Below are positions 1 through 8,406 of a stretch of DNA of 38,927 nucleotides, one piece after another. The DNA comes from Coriobacteriia bacterium (lineage in GTDB: Bacteria > Actinomycetota > Coriobacteriia > WRKU01 > JAENWW01). Each line of letters starts with the position of its first letter. Position 1 is the stretch's first letter. Made by a program: the position numbers and the translations under genes. The notes beneath the pieces were generated by a model that saw nothing but the letters and a program-made list of their open reading frames with translations, was not told the origin of the DNA and did not search any database. The stretch is taken from positions 1 through 38,927 of the forward strand of contig JAENWW010000014.1 of the NCBI GenBank assembly GCA_016649875.1, written 5' to 3'.

Positions 1-1
1 A

Positions 2-232
2 CATGACCACGTTCACCTTCTCATTGAGTATCCGCCGAAAATGGCTGTTGCTATGCTGGTGAATAGTCTGAAAGGTGTTTCAAGCCGTTTGCTCCGCAAG
101 CAAAGACCAGACATTGAAAAGCGGTACTGGAAGAATACGCTCTGGAGCCCATCCTATTTTGCTGCCTCCTGCGGCGGCGCGCCGATATCCATTATTCAGA
201 AGTATGTAGAACAGCAGCAGACATCAGACTAA
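2..232 (+). CDS. IS200/IS605-type transposase TnpA, C-terminal part (cut by window edge)
   Basis: The reading frame is open from the first base of the window, so the N-terminus lies outside it. The visible part begins with HDHVHLLIEY, which carries the HxH half of the HUH metal site of Y1 transposases. A methionine at position 41 is internal and is not the start. Further on, WSPSYFAASCGG and then IIQKYVEQQ match the end of IS200-type TnpA, where the tyrosine of QKYVE is the expected nucleophile. These enzymes cut and rejoin single-stranded DNA at hairpins at the element ends. A hairpin 24 bases after the stop fits the element's right end. No TnpB gene follows. The family call is firm; whether the gene is intact cannot be judged. 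Confidence 0.85.
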   Translation, partial: HDHVHLLIEYPPKMAVAMLVNSLKGVSSRLLRKQRPDIEKRYWKNTLWSPSYFAASCGGAPISIIQKYVEQQQTSD

Positions 233-255
233 GAACCAAGACCTTTGCTCTACAT

Positions 256-275
256 CCCCGCCCTGAACGCCGGGG
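256..275 (+). mobile_element. IS200/IS605 right-end hairpin
   Basis: CCCCG at 256-260 pairs with CGGGG at 271-275 around a 10-base loop, followed by TTTT. Its place just after TnpA, and the CCCCGCCCTGAA..GGGGTTTT form, are typical of the subterminal right-end hairpin recognised by TnpA. It may also stop the TnpA transcript. The exact cleavage site cannot be fixed from one copy. Confidence 0.6.
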
Positions 276-301
276 TTTTCCGCAAATTTACTGATAATCG
301 A

Positions 302-772
302 TTAATCTAGCGAAACCAGCCCGAGCTCACGGACGATGACCCCGGCTGCCACACCGGCCATCTCTCCGGTGAAGGCGATGCATTGGCTCTTGTTCTCGCC
401 GGCCGCCAAGTCCATCCCCTTGGTATGGACCGAACAGCATAAAACTCTGTGGCTGTCGCGGAATGCCTTCTGGACCTCGTTCGCAAGATCCAGACACTTG
501 GCCGAATCGGGGTCTTGCGGATTCGTCGGCTCCGAACGGCCGAAGAAATATCCGATTGCCATAACGGCACCCGACACCGCTCCGCACATACATTTCGAAC
601 GACCGACGCCCACCGGGAAGCCCGATGCGGCTTTCACCAACTCCGAGGGCATATCGGGATCGATGTTTGAGCGGATAGCTGCGACAATCGCCTCCGAACA
701 GTACAAACCGCCCGAACGGAACAGCTCCTCTGCATCTGCTTGGACCTTTTTCACGCTTACTTCTTTATTCAT
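302..772 (-). CDS. C_GCAxxG_C_C family redox-type protein
   Basis: A 156-residue cysteine-rich protein. After an N-terminal helix it has GGLYCSEAI (Cys25), then C-x-CGAVSG (Cys61, Cys63), Cys93, the pair Cys112-Cys113 and Cys131. This is the pattern of the C_GCAxxG_C_C family (PF09719), thought to be a redox-active or metal-binding protein of anaerobes. There is no signal peptide, so it should be cytoplasmic. The start is supported by an AGGGAGGA ribosome site just upstream. It stands alone between an IS end and a tRNA gene. The biochemical role is unknown for the family; the family assignment is confident. Confidence 0.85.
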   Translation of the reverse strand: MNKEVSVKKVQADAEELFRSGGLYCSEAIVAAIRSNIDPDMPSELVKAASGFPVGVGRSKCMCGAVSGAVMAIGYFFGRSEPTNPQDPDSAKCLDLANEVQKAFRDSHRVLCCSVHTKGMDLAAGENKSQCIAFTGEMAGVAAGVIVRELGLVSLD

Positions 773-951
773 CGGTTCCTCCCTAGATATAAATAATTCT
801 GATAATGACTATAACATTTTATAACTATTTAAAATGACCGGGCGGAGGAAAACGCAAGCGGCAACCATGCTCTACCGGAACAAATCGATCTCGGTATCGT
901 CATCTTTAAGACTCGACAAAAAAACGATGCATTTTCATGAATCGCGCAAAT

Positions 952-978
952 AAAAAACTCCCACAAAAGAGGAGTTTT
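952..978 (-). terminator. Rho-independent terminator of the tRNA-Lys gene
   Basis: AAAACTCC (954-961) pairs with GGAGTTTT (971-978) around a 9-base loop. Read on the minus strand the stem ends in a run of six T. It lies 10 bases beyond the 3' CCA of the minus-strand tRNA. Confidence 0.85.
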
Positions 979-988
979 GAATGTTTGT

Positions 989-1064
989 TGGTGCGCCATG
1001 TAGGACTCGAACCTACGACAAATGGATTAAAAGTCCACGACTCTACCAGCTGAGTTAATGGCGC
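989..1064 (-). tRNA. tRNA-Lys, anticodon TTT
   Basis: A complete 76-base cloverleaf on the minus strand. The 7-bp acceptor stem is GCGCCAT paired with ATGGCGC, the discriminator base is A, and CCA is encoded (989-991). The anticodon loop is CTTTTAA, with the anticodon at 1029-1031. The T-arm reads GTAGGTTCGAGTCCTAC. A terminator follows directly. Together with the IS fragment nearby, this tRNA may mark an insertion-prone spot, but no integrase or attachment-site duplicate is visible. Confidence 0.97.
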
Positions 1065-1215
1065 ATTATGTTGCAATACAGCAATTAATTAGTCTAACAA
1101 GCAACAGCCACGAGGTCAAGATAATCGGGAGAAAAGATGAACAATCAGCAACCGATATCGTATGAACATGATTTTGCCTTCCGATGACGATACAATATGT
1201 AGTAGGAGGAACTAT

Positions 1216-2250
1216 ATGTCAGGACTCATACCGAATAATTTTCCCAATTTCTGGGAGCAATACGGATACGCCGTTCTCGTGTTCGGAGGCTGGCTCATAG
1301 CCGGTGTCGTGCTCGACCAACTGCTCGCAACATTCATTCGCAAGCGCGCAACTAAAAGTGGCAGCCGTATCGCCCATGCATTCGCACTTTCATTTCACGG
1401 GCTCATCGGTTCGATGGCGGCGTTGACCGGTTTCTGGATTGCCTACCTGAAAACACCGCTTCCCTCGAAGGTCTATCGCGACCTCTCGATTTATCTGAAA
1501 ATCGCGACGATCATCATTATCGTCGCGTTCATCGCGCGCGTAGCGGGGAGCCTCATCACCTTCTACTCTTCGAGAGACGACACACGACTGCCGTCGAGCT
1601 CCCTTTTCGGCAATCTCGCAAAAGTAGTTATTTGGATGATAGGCCTGGCAGGAATCCTGTCGGTCATCGGCATTTCCATCACACCGATAGTCACCGCATT
1701 GGGCGTCGGCGGTTTGGCCGTCGGCCTTGCGATGCAGTCGACTCTCGACAATCTTTTCAGCGGCATCCAAATTTTAGCCTCGGGGCAAATCGTGCCCGGC
1801 GATTTCGTGCGGCTCGAAAGCGGAGAAGAAGGTACCGTCGAAGATGTGACATGGCGAAACACCACCGTCCGGCGATTCTCCGGAGAAGTGATTATCGTTC
1901 CGAACTCCGTGCTCAGTAAATCTTTGATTGTGAACTTCAGCCGAAGCAACAAGGCGTTCATTTTGGTCATCCCCACCACCGTCGCCTACAACAGCGACAC
2001 TAAAAAAGTTGAGGAGATTGCGCTTGCTTTAGCCAATAAAATAATGCACGAATCACCCTACACCTACAAAGGCGAGCAGGCTTCGGTCAAGTTCGCAAAA
2101 TCGGATGCATCGGGCATTACCTTCAATACCGTTATACCGATTGTCTCTTATACGGAGCAGGTAGACGTGAAATCAAACTACGTAGGACTCCTTCAAAAAG
2201 CCCTCGTCGAAGCGGGAATCAAAGGTCCGAACGCGGTTCGTCAACTTTAA
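1216..2250 (+). CDS. mscS: Small-conductance mechanosensitive channel, MscS family
   Basis: A 344-residue inner-membrane channel that opens under membrane tension to release solutes on hypo-osmotic shock. Several hydrophobic helices come first, more than the three of E. coli MscS. The pore helix and start of the beta domain are then read in GVGGLAVGLAMQSTLDN, followed by SGIQIL, VPGDFVRL, EGTVEDVTWRNTTVR and IVPNS, the MscS signature. The cytoplasmic alpha/beta vestibule ends the protein. The ATG at 1216 is preferred because AGGAGG lies 6 bases before it; an in-frame ATG at 1162 has no such site. It converges with purH, with only 21 bases between the stop codons and no clear terminator. Confidence 0.93.
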   Translation: MSGLIPNNFPNFWEQYGYAVLVFGGWLIAGVVLDQLLATFIRKRATKSGSRIAHAFALSFHGLIGSMAALTGFWIAYLKTPLPSKVYRDLSIYLKIATIIIIVAFIARVAGSLITFYSSRDDTRLPSSSLFGNLAKVVIWMIGLAGILSVIGISITPIVTALGVGGLAVGLAMQSTLDNLFSGIQILASGQIVPGDFVRLESGEEGTVEDVTWRNTTVRRFSGEVIIVPNSVLSKSLIVNFSRSNKAFILVIPTTVAYNSDTKKVEEIALALANKIMHESPYTYKGEQASVKFAKSDASGITFNTVIPIVSYTEQVDVKSNYVGLLQKALVEAGIKGPNAVRQL

Positions 2251-2271
2251 GAAGCCCGGTCGAAGCGTATG

Positions 2272-3837
2272 CTAGTGGCGGAAGTGACGATGCCCGGTAA
2301 AGACCATGGCGACTCCGAGTTCATCCGCCTTCTTCAAAACTTCCTCGTCGCGAATCGATCCGCCCGGCTGGATGACTGCCGTGACGCCGGCCGCCGCAAC
2401 GACTTCCAGGGAGTCCGAAAAGGGTATGAAGGCATCGGAACTGGCAACGGCGCCTTTCGCCTTTGAGCCGGCCTGCTCGCAAGCGATACGAGCGGAGTTG
2501 ACGCGATTCATCTGCCCCGCACCGACACCGACCGTCGCCTTGCCTTTCGTCAATACGATGGCATTCGATTTCACGCACTTGGCGACTTTCCACGCAAACA
2601 AAAGTTCTTCGAATTCCGCAGCGGTCGGTTGACGCTTCGAAGGAACGGTAAACGTCTCCGGGTCCTCTGAAACGGCATCGGCGTTTTGGATGAGGACACC
2701 ACCCTCGACTGCGCGCAACTCCATATAACCGCCGGCTTTATGTATGCCGCCGGTCCTCAGGATACGAAGATTTTTCTTGGCTGAGATGATACCGAGCGCT
2801 TCCTGCTCGAAATCGGGAGCGATTATGACCTCGACGAACTGCTTATTGCCGAAAATCGCATTAACGAGCGCGACGGTCACCGTCTCGTTGAATGCCATCA
2901 CTCCGCCGTAAGCAGAAATCGGGTCGGATTTGTGCGCCTGTTGATACGCGGTGACGATATCTCCGGCCACTGAAAGACCACACGGGTTCGTATGCTTTAC
3001 AATCACACAACAGGAACCTTCGGTGAATTCACGGCAGGCCGCCCAGGCGCCGTCGGTATCGAGGATATTGTTATAGCTGAGTGCTTTTCCTTGGAGCTGT
3101 TCTGCACTCGCCAACGTGTGAGAGATATCGCCGGGGCGGGCGTAAAATGCAGCGTTTTGATGGGGGTTCTCGCCATAGCGCAGCGTTTGAATTTTTTCGA
3201 ATCGTGCGTCAATGGTGTCATCGAGCCGATTGATGTCGCCCTCATGGCTTAAATAGTGCCAAATCGCGGTATCGTAAGCACTCGTCGTATAGAACACCTC
3301 TTGTGCCAAAGCGCGCCGAGTTTCCTCTGTAGTCGCGCCGTTATTCGCACGCATCTCTTCAAGAATCGTTCCATAGGCATTCGGGTCGGTGACTACCGTG
3401 ACACTTGCAAAATTTTTCGCAGCGGAGCGAAGCATGGACGGACCGCCGATATCGATATTCTCAATTGCCTCTTCTTCGGTTACTCCGGGTTTTGCCACGG
3501 TCGCCTCGAAAGCATACAGATTCACGCATACCAAATCGATCATGCCGATTCCGTGCTCTTTGGCCGCAGCCATATGCGCAGGAACATCCCGTCGCGCGAG
3601 GAGACCGCCATGCACGCGTGGGTGCAACGTCTTGACACGTCCATCCATCATCTCCGGAAAACCGGTGAGGTCGTCAATGGGGCGCACATTCACACCTGCC
3701 TCGGCAAGCACTTTTGCGGTTCCACCGGTTGAAACGATTTCGACGCCGAATTCTTCTTCCAAAACTTTACAAAACTCGGCGACACCGGTTTTATCGGTAA
3801 CAGAAACCAATGCACGTTTAATGGTTGGGTTGGTCAT
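2272..3837 (-). CDS. purH: Bifunctional AICAR formyltransferase/IMP cyclohydrolase
   Basis: PurH, 521 residues, the usual length, catalysing the last two steps of purine synthesis: formylation of AICAR with 10-formyl-THF, then ring closure to IMP. The N-terminal cyclohydrolase (MGS-like) domain shows MDGRVKTLHPRVHGGLLARR at residues 64-83. The formyltransferase domain shows RYGENPHQ (221-228) and KHTNPCG (282-288), with the catalytic Lys282-His283 pair. AAGGAG lies 5 bases before the ATG. It is the last gene of the minus-strand purine block, but a strong terminator hairpin sits only about 30 bases before its start, so its expression may depend on read-through (see findings). Confidence 0.98.
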   Translation of the reverse strand: MTNPTIKRALVSVTDKTGVAEFCKVLEEEFGVEIVSTGGTAKVLAEAGVNVRPIDDLTGFPEMMDGRVKTLHPRVHGGLLARRDVPAHMAAAKEHGIGMIDLVCVNLYAFEATVAKPGVTEEEAIENIDIGGPSMLRSAAKNFASVTVVTDPNAYGTILEEMRANNGATTEETRRALAQEVFYTTSAYDTAIWHYLSHEGDINRLDDTIDARFEKIQTLRYGENPHQNAAFYARPGDISHTLASAEQLQGKALSYNNILDTDGAWAACREFTEGSCCVIVKHTNPCGLSVAGDIVTAYQQAHKSDPISAYGGVMAFNETVTVALVNAIFGNKQFVEVIIAPDFEQEALGIISAKKNLRILRTGGIHKAGGYMELRAVEGGVLIQNADAVSEDPETFTVPSKRQPTAAEFEELLFAWKVAKCVKSNAIVLTKGKATVGVGAGQMNRVNSARIACEQAGSKAKGAVASSDAFIPFSDSLEVVAAAGVTAVIQPGGSIRDEEVLKKADELGVAMVFTGHRHFRH

Positions 3838-3861
3838 TTTTCTCCTTAACGATACATCCTA

Positions 3862-3899
3862 ATAAAAAAAGACACCCGACAAGTGGGTCGGGTGTCTTT
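3862..3899 (-). terminator. Strong intrinsic terminator between the binding-protein gene and purH
   Basis: A perfect 13-bp stem pairs AAAGACACCCGAC (3868-3880) with GTCGGGTGTCTTT (3887-3899) around a 6-base loop. On the minus strand it ends in seven T. It should end transcripts from the purine/substrate-binding block. The purH ATG begins about 30 bases after the stem, leaving little room for a separate promoter. Confidence 0.9.
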
Positions 3900-3928
3900 G
3901 ATTATAGCAACTTTTCAGCACAAACGAG

Positions 3929-5101
3929 CTATTTGAGCGGTTGCCATTTTCCGTTCTTGACGATATAGGCGGATATCACTTGGGAGGCATTGTCGCCCTT
4001 GCTGTCAAACGACACGTTACCCGTCACGCCGTCATACTTAATGGCTCGAACGGCCTTCTTCACATCGACCGGCTTGGTCGAGTGCGCATCAAGCACCGCC
4101 TGCCCGATGATCATGGTCGAGTCATAGGAGTAGGTATCATAAGCTTCCGGAGATTTATTGTAACGAGTTTTGAATTTCTTCAAGAACTCGGGACCCTTCG
4201 GTTGGTCGGCGATGGGAAGTCCCAGCGCAGTTGCAATATCTCCCTCACACGTCGAACCGGCGAACTTTATATAATCCGGCGTATAGATCATCTCGCCGCC
4301 GATGAGAGGAACATCCAACCCCGCATTACGCAATTGCTTGCCGATGAGTGCACCTTCGGTATGCGCACCTGCGTAGTAAACCGCCTCGGGATCCTCTTCC
4401 CTGATTTTGGTGACGAGCGCAGAGAAGTCGACGTCTTTGGACTGGATTGCTTCGCTGGAGGCGATGGCGCCTCCGAGTTTCTTATAAGCTTTCGAGAACT
4501 CGGTCGCAAGTCCTTGCCCGTATGTGGTCGAGTCGTCGATGACGACCACCTTCGTCAACCCGCGTTTGTAGACGAGGTCGGCGGCAAAGGGCCCTTGCGA
4601 ATCATCGCGCGCGGTGATTCGATTGACAACCGTATAGCCGCCCTCGGTAAGCTCGGGATTCGTCGAAACCGTCACCATCGCCAAATCTTGTTTCTCATAG
4701 ACCGCGGCGGCGGGAATCGAGCATCCGGAGTTGAAATGCCCCACAAGCGCTACAACCTTTGTATCGGTAATCAGCGAATTGGCGACATTGACCGCTTGTT
4801 TGGGATCGCCTGCATCGTCTTCTGCTTTAAGTTCGAAAGTATAGCCGGCCTTCTTTGTCGCCGGCATCGCATTGAGCTCATCAATAGCGATAAGCGCTGC
4901 ATCCCTCATCGAGATACCATACAGCGCATTATCACCGGTGAGCGGACCTGCAAATCCGATTTTGACGATTTGTGTGTTTGCGGCCTTCTTGCTCTCAGAC
5001 GATGAACAGCCGGCCATGATAAGTGCGAGCGCCATCATGAGCGCCAGCGATAGGAACAGCCTTCGAATGAACCGAGTGTTTCCTGATGTGCTTGTATTCA
5101 T
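3929..5101 (-). CDS. Liv-type ABC transporter substrate-binding lipoprotein
   Basis: A 390-residue type I periplasmic-binding-fold protein. Residues 11-31 form a lipoprotein signal peptide with basic residues, a hydrophobic core and the box MAGC (Cys32), so it should be lipid-anchored outside the membrane. The mature part starts IVKIGFAGPLTGDNALYG and contains LVGHFNSGCSIPAA and DDSTTYGQGLA, typical of LivJ/LivK proteins that bind branched-chain or other amino acids. No Liv permease or ATPase gene is in the window. It sits 36 bases after purN and before purH, an unusual place, so the ligand could be linked to purine synthesis, though nothing in the sequence shows the ligand. AAGGGG precedes the ATG. 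Confidence 0.88.
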   Translation of the reverse strand: MNTSTSGNTRFIRRLFLSLALMMALALIMAGCSSSESKKAANTQIVKIGFAGPLTGDNALYGISMRDAALIAIDELNAMPATKKAGYTFELKAEDDAGDPKQAVNVANSLITDTKVVALVGHFNSGCSIPAAAVYEKQDLAMVTVSTNPELTEGGYTVVNRITARDDSQGPFAADLVYKRGLTKVVVIDDSTTYGQGLATEFSKAYKKLGGAIASSEAIQSKDVDFSALVTKIREEDPEAVYYAGAHTEGALIGKQLRNAGLDVPLIGGEMIYTPDYIKFAGSTCEGDIATALGLPIADQPKGPEFLKKFKTRYNKSPEAYDTYSYDSTMIIGQAVLDAHSTKPVDVKKAVRAIKYDGVTGNVSFDSKGDNASQVISAYIVKNGKWQPLK

Positions 5102-5137
5102 GCAAACCCCTTCCGCTTACCCACATTTCTGAATTTT

Positions 5138-5746
5138 TCAGGTGGGAAAAATATGCACTATGTTATCGATACTATGTATCTGCTCCCGCGCAAGCTGCTG
5201 CAGCACACGAGGATAGAGAACGTGCTCGGTTTCATGAATGCGCATCGCAAGTGACTCGAGTGTATCGCCCTCTTCGATCTCGACGGGCACCTGTGCGATA
5301 ATCGCACCGCAATCGAAATCCTCGTTCGCAAAGTGCACCGTCACTCCCGTGACTTTCACCCCATAGCCAAGCGCGTCTTCAATGGCATGCGCGCCTTTGA
5401 AACTCGGAAGAAGTGCCGGGTGTAAATTGAGCACATGGTTCGGAAATGCATCGAGAACCGACGTGCCCAAGAGCTTCATGTACCCGGCCATTACCAGGTA
5501 GTCGGCTCCGGCATCGATGAAGATATCTCTGATTTCACGATTGAACGCCACGTTATCCGTATATTTCTTCGGATCGATGAAGTATGCAGGGATTCCCGCT
5601 TCGCGTGCACGGACGAGACCATAGGCATCTTCTTTATCGGAAATGACGGCCGTCACCGATGCATCGAGTTCATTCTCTGCGATTGCGTCGATAATCGCTT
5701 GCAGATTCGAGCCCGATCCGCTGATGAGCACCCCGAGTGCGATCAT
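5138..5746 (-). CDS. purN: Phosphoribosylglycinamide formyltransferase, 10-formyl-THF dependent
   Basis: PurN, 202 residues, transfers a formyl group from 10-formyltetrahydrofolate to GAR, the third step of purine synthesis, in the cytoplasm. The phosphate-binding start LISGSGSNLQA (residues 8-18), the active-site stretch VLNLHPALLPSFKG with Asn107 and His109, and VHFANEDFDCG with Asp145 match the known triad. Its ATG overlaps the purM stop by 4 bases, indicating translational coupling. An imperfect stem-loop (5120-5146) spans its stop codon without a T run. Confidence 0.97.
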   Translation of the reverse strand: MIALGVLISGSGSNLQAIIDAIAENELDASVTAVISDKEDAYGLVRAREAGIPAYFIDPKKYTDNVAFNREIRDIFIDAGADYLVMAGYMKLLGTSVLDAFPNHVLNLHPALLPSFKGAHAIEDALGYGVKVTGVTVHFANEDFDCGAIIAQVPVEIEEGDTLESLAMRIHETEHVLYPRVLQQLAREQIHSIDNIVHIFPT

Positions 5747-6804
5747 CGATAATCGACCTTGCCCGTGCCCGATACGACGGTTCCGATGCGATACACTTTC
5801 TCGCCGGAAGCTTCAAGCCTGCGAATCGCTTCATCGGCAACTTGCGGAGAAACGATCAGCACAAAGCCGATGCCCATGTTGAATGTTTTGTAGCTCTCAT
5901 CCGAGCTGAGATTCGCCGCTTTGCACACGTATCCGATAATGGGAGGAACCGGCCACGAGCCTCTCTCGATGAGTGCGTTTATACCGCCGTGCAATGCACG
6001 GTCGAGATTCTCGGTGATACCGCCACCGGTGATATGCGCCATGGCTTTGACTTCGATGCCCGACCTCAAAAGGTCGAGCACCGGCTTTACATAAATGCGC
6101 GTCGGAGCCAAAAGTGCTTCGGCAAGTGTTTCTCCGTCGAGATCGGCGACGGGGACATCCAGCTCGTGCTCATGGCCTTCGACGACGACACGCCTCACCA
6201 AAGAATAGCCGTTGGAGTGTATTCCGCTCGATGCGAGACCGAGAATGACATCGCCCGCTTCTGAAGTCGAACCGTCGATTGCCTTCGGCTTATCGACGAC
6301 GCCGACGCAAAAACCGGAGAGGTCGTAGTCCTTCTCGCCCATCGTCCCCGGATGCTCGGCCATCTCGCCGCCGATCAATGCACAGCCGGCCTGACGACAA
6401 CCCTCCGCAATTCCTGCGACCACATTGCTGACAAGAATCGAATCGAGTTTACCGATTGCAATATAGTCGAGAAAAAAGAGTGGCTCAGCCCCGGTTGCCA
6501 AAATATCGTTGACGCACATGGCCACCAAGTCGATGCCGACCGATTTGTGCCTTCCCAAAAGTTGAGCGAGAACGAGTTTCGTGCCGACGCCATCGGTGCC
6601 CGATACCAAAATGGGTTCTTCCATGCTTTTGAAGGCACTCATATCGAACAAACCACCGAATCCGCCGATATCTCCGATTACTTCGGAGCGATACGTCGAA
6701 CGGACGGCGGACCGGATGAGTTCAACGGCATGAGCGCCCTCGGCGGTGTCGACTCCGGCGTCGGCATAGGTGATCTGTACATCTTGCTCGCGGTCCATCG
6801 TCAC
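5743..6804 (-). CDS. purM: Phosphoribosylformylglycinamidine cyclo-ligase (AIR synthetase)
   Basis: PurM, 353 residues, closes the imidazole ring of FGAM using ATP to give AIR. It begins ITYADAGVDTAEG and has GGFGGLFDM, VSGTDGVGTKL near residues 68-78, a middle GGEMAEHPG, SSGIHSNGYSLVR and HITGGGITENL, all standard for PurM. It overlaps purF upstream and purN downstream by 4 bases each (ATGA), so purF-purM-purN form one coupled unit. The length is normal and nothing is missing. Confidence 0.98.
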   Translation of the reverse strand: MTMDREQDVQITYADAGVDTAEGAHAVELIRSAVRSTYRSEVIGDIGGFGGLFDMSAFKSMEEPILVSGTDGVGTKLVLAQLLGRHKSVGIDLVAMCVNDILATGAEPLFFLDYIAIGKLDSILVSNVVAGIAEGCRQAGCALIGGEMAEHPGTMGEKDYDLSGFCVGVVDKPKAIDGSTSEAGDVILGLASSGIHSNGYSLVRRVVVEGHEHELDVPVADLDGETLAEALLAPTRIYVKPVLDLLRSGIEVKAMAHITGGGITENLDRALHGGINALIERGSWPVPPIIGYVCKAANLSSDESYKTFNMGIGFVLIVSPQVADEAIRRLEASGEKVYRIGTVVSGTGKVDYR

Positions 6805-8270
6805 TCCTCTTCGTAAGCCATTTTGTTACCGGAAAGACTTTCGGGGACATCCATGGGATACTCACCGGTAAAACAACCGAGACAGAAGCGATTCTCATCG
6901 CGTCCGGTAGCTCGGACCATTCCCTCTTTCGAAATGTAGGCCAGTGAATCGGCGTCGATGAACTGGCGGATTTCATCAACGGATTTGTTGGCGGCAATTA
7001 ACTGATCGCGCGTATCGATATCAAGTCCGAAGAAACAAGGCCACATCACCGGAGGCGAACTTATACGCATATGGACTTCCTTTGCACCGAAATCACGCAG
7101 CATGCCCACCAGCTGCTTCAGTGTGTTTCCACGGACGATGGAGTCGTCGACGACCACGAGCCGCTTTCCCTCGATTTCGTGACGCATCGGATTGAGTTTG
7201 AGGCGAATGCCGAGCTTACGAATCGTTTGGCTCGGAGAGATGAACGTTCGTCCCACATAACGATTCTTTGCAAGTCCCTCACCGTAAGGAATTCCGCTTT
7301 TTTTTGCGAAACCGACGGCAGCCGGCACTCCCGAGTCGGGAACGCCCATGACCATATCGGCTTGCGCCGGCGCTTCTTCTGCAAGGCGCTGTCCCATACG
7401 GCGCCGCACTTGGTACATCGATGCGCCGTCGATTTCTGAGTCGGGGCGCGCAAAATAAACATACTCGAACATGCACATGGCCTGTCTGTCGGCCGGAATC
7501 GCGTCCAAAATCTGCAATCCGTCCTCACTTACTTTTATTACTTCACCGGGGCCGACTTCACGCAAAAACTTCGCACCGACGATGTCGAGTCCGCATGTTT
7601 CGCTGGCGACGACATAGCCGCGCCCTTTGTCGAGCTCGCCGACACAAAGAGGACGAATGCCGCGCGGGTCACGAAACGCATAGAGCGCGTTTTCCGTCAT
7701 AACCACGACGGCGTAGGCACCTTTGATGCGCTTCATCGTCTCGGAAATCGCCTCACGGATATGGCTCGTTTTCTGTGTATATATATCTATGAGCGCGGCG
7801 ATGGCCTCAGAGTCGGTCGTTGAGGCAAGATGAGCTCCGTCGGACTGGAGTTCCTCTCTTATTTCGTGCGTATTGATGAGGTTACCGTTATGCGCGAGCG
7901 CGATGAGCTGCCGGCCGATTGAGGACATATGGGGCTGAGCATTTTCCCACGCCTTCGAGGCGCCGGTCGTCGAATACCGCGTGTGACCGATTGCAACGAT
8001 TCCGGGAAGCGATTTGAGGTCGGTTTCTTCGAAGACTTGAGTCACAAGTCCGAGGTTTTTCACGGTCGTCACGGTATGACCGTCACCGACTGCGATACCG
8101 GCGCTCTCCTGCCCGCGATGTTGCAGCGCATGAAGGCCGAAATACGTGAGGCGCGCAACATCTTCATCGGGTGCCCAAACGCCGAATACTCCGCACTCTT
8201 CTTCCATATGGTCGGGACGACCACCGAAAATATCAAGGTCCGTCATAACATCGGATTCCGTCTGGTCCAT
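6801..8270 (-). CDS. purF: Amidophosphoribosyltransferase, [4Fe-4S] type
   Basis: PurF, 489 residues, commits PRPP to purine synthesis by making phosphoribosylamine from PRPP and glutamine. The N-terminal nucleophile is Cys26 in EEECGVFG; the preceding 25 residues would be removed as a propeptide, as in Bacillus PurF. The PRPP loop VVVDDSIVRGNTLK lies near residues 370-383. Four candidate cluster cysteines are visible (MCMFEYVYF, MWPCFF and FCLGCF), matching the Bacillus-type oxygen-labile [4Fe-4S] form. GAGG precedes the ATG at 8270; Met9 is a possible later start. The gene follows purL after a 136-base gap, the largest gap inside the block. Confidence 0.97.
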   Translation of the reverse strand: MDQTESDVMTDLDIFGGRPDHMEEECGVFGVWAPDEDVARLTYFGLHALQHRGQESAGIAVGDGHTVTTVKNLGLVTQVFEETDLKSLPGIVAIGHTRYSTTGASKAWENAQPHMSSIGRQLIALAHNGNLINTHEIREELQSDGAHLASTTDSEAIAALIDIYTQKTSHIREAISETMKRIKGAYAVVVMTENALYAFRDPRGIRPLCVGELDKGRGYVVASETCGLDIVGAKFLREVGPGEVIKVSEDGLQILDAIPADRQAMCMFEYVYFARPDSEIDGASMYQVRRRMGQRLAEEAPAQADMVMGVPDSGVPAAVGFAKKSGIPYGEGLAKNRYVGRTFISPSQTIRKLGIRLKLNPMRHEIEGKRLVVVDDSIVRGNTLKQLVGMLRDFGAKEVHMRISSPPVMWPCFFGLDIDTRDQLIAANKSVDEIRQFIDADSLAYISKEGMVRATGRDENRFCLGCFTGEYPMDVPESLSGNKMAYEEE

Positions 8271-8364
8271 GCATCCTCACATCTTGATTATTTTTGAGCG
8301 ACACTCATCAAATAGGTTGAATAGGTTCAAAACAGATACCTAGAATACCACGCGCATGACAGCA

Positions 8365-8393
8365 ATCATATGTATAGTGCTCAATTGAAAACT
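8365..8393 (-). promoter_or_regulatory. Weak candidate promoter for purF-purM-purN
   Basis: In the 136-base gap between purL and purF, TATGAT (8365-8370, minus strand) matches five of six -10 bases. A poor -35, AGTTTT (8388-8393), lies 17 bases upstream. The gap has no terminator-like hairpin, so read-through from purL is equally likely. Confidence 0.22.
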
Positions 8394-8406
8394 CGAATCT
8401 TCCTGC

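Noticed and set aside
302-1064. Genomic island between the IS fragment and the tRNA
   Set aside because: There is no integrase, and the tRNA 3' end is not duplicated within the window. One transposase remnant does not make an island.
3941-5005. Long plus-strand frame opposite the binding-protein gene (354 residues)
   Set aside because: It lies wholly antisense to a confident lipoprotein gene, has no ribosome site, and its sequence shows no recognisable family.
5120-5146. Stem-loop CCCAC/GTGGG with inner CTGAA/TTCAG across the purN stop codon as a terminator
   Set aside because: No T run follows on the minus strand and the left arm has a 4-base bulge, so a terminator is not supported; it may be a processing or stability element.
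8365-8393. A firm promoter for purFMN
   Set aside because: The -10 is fair but the -35 is poor, so it is listed only as a weak candidate.
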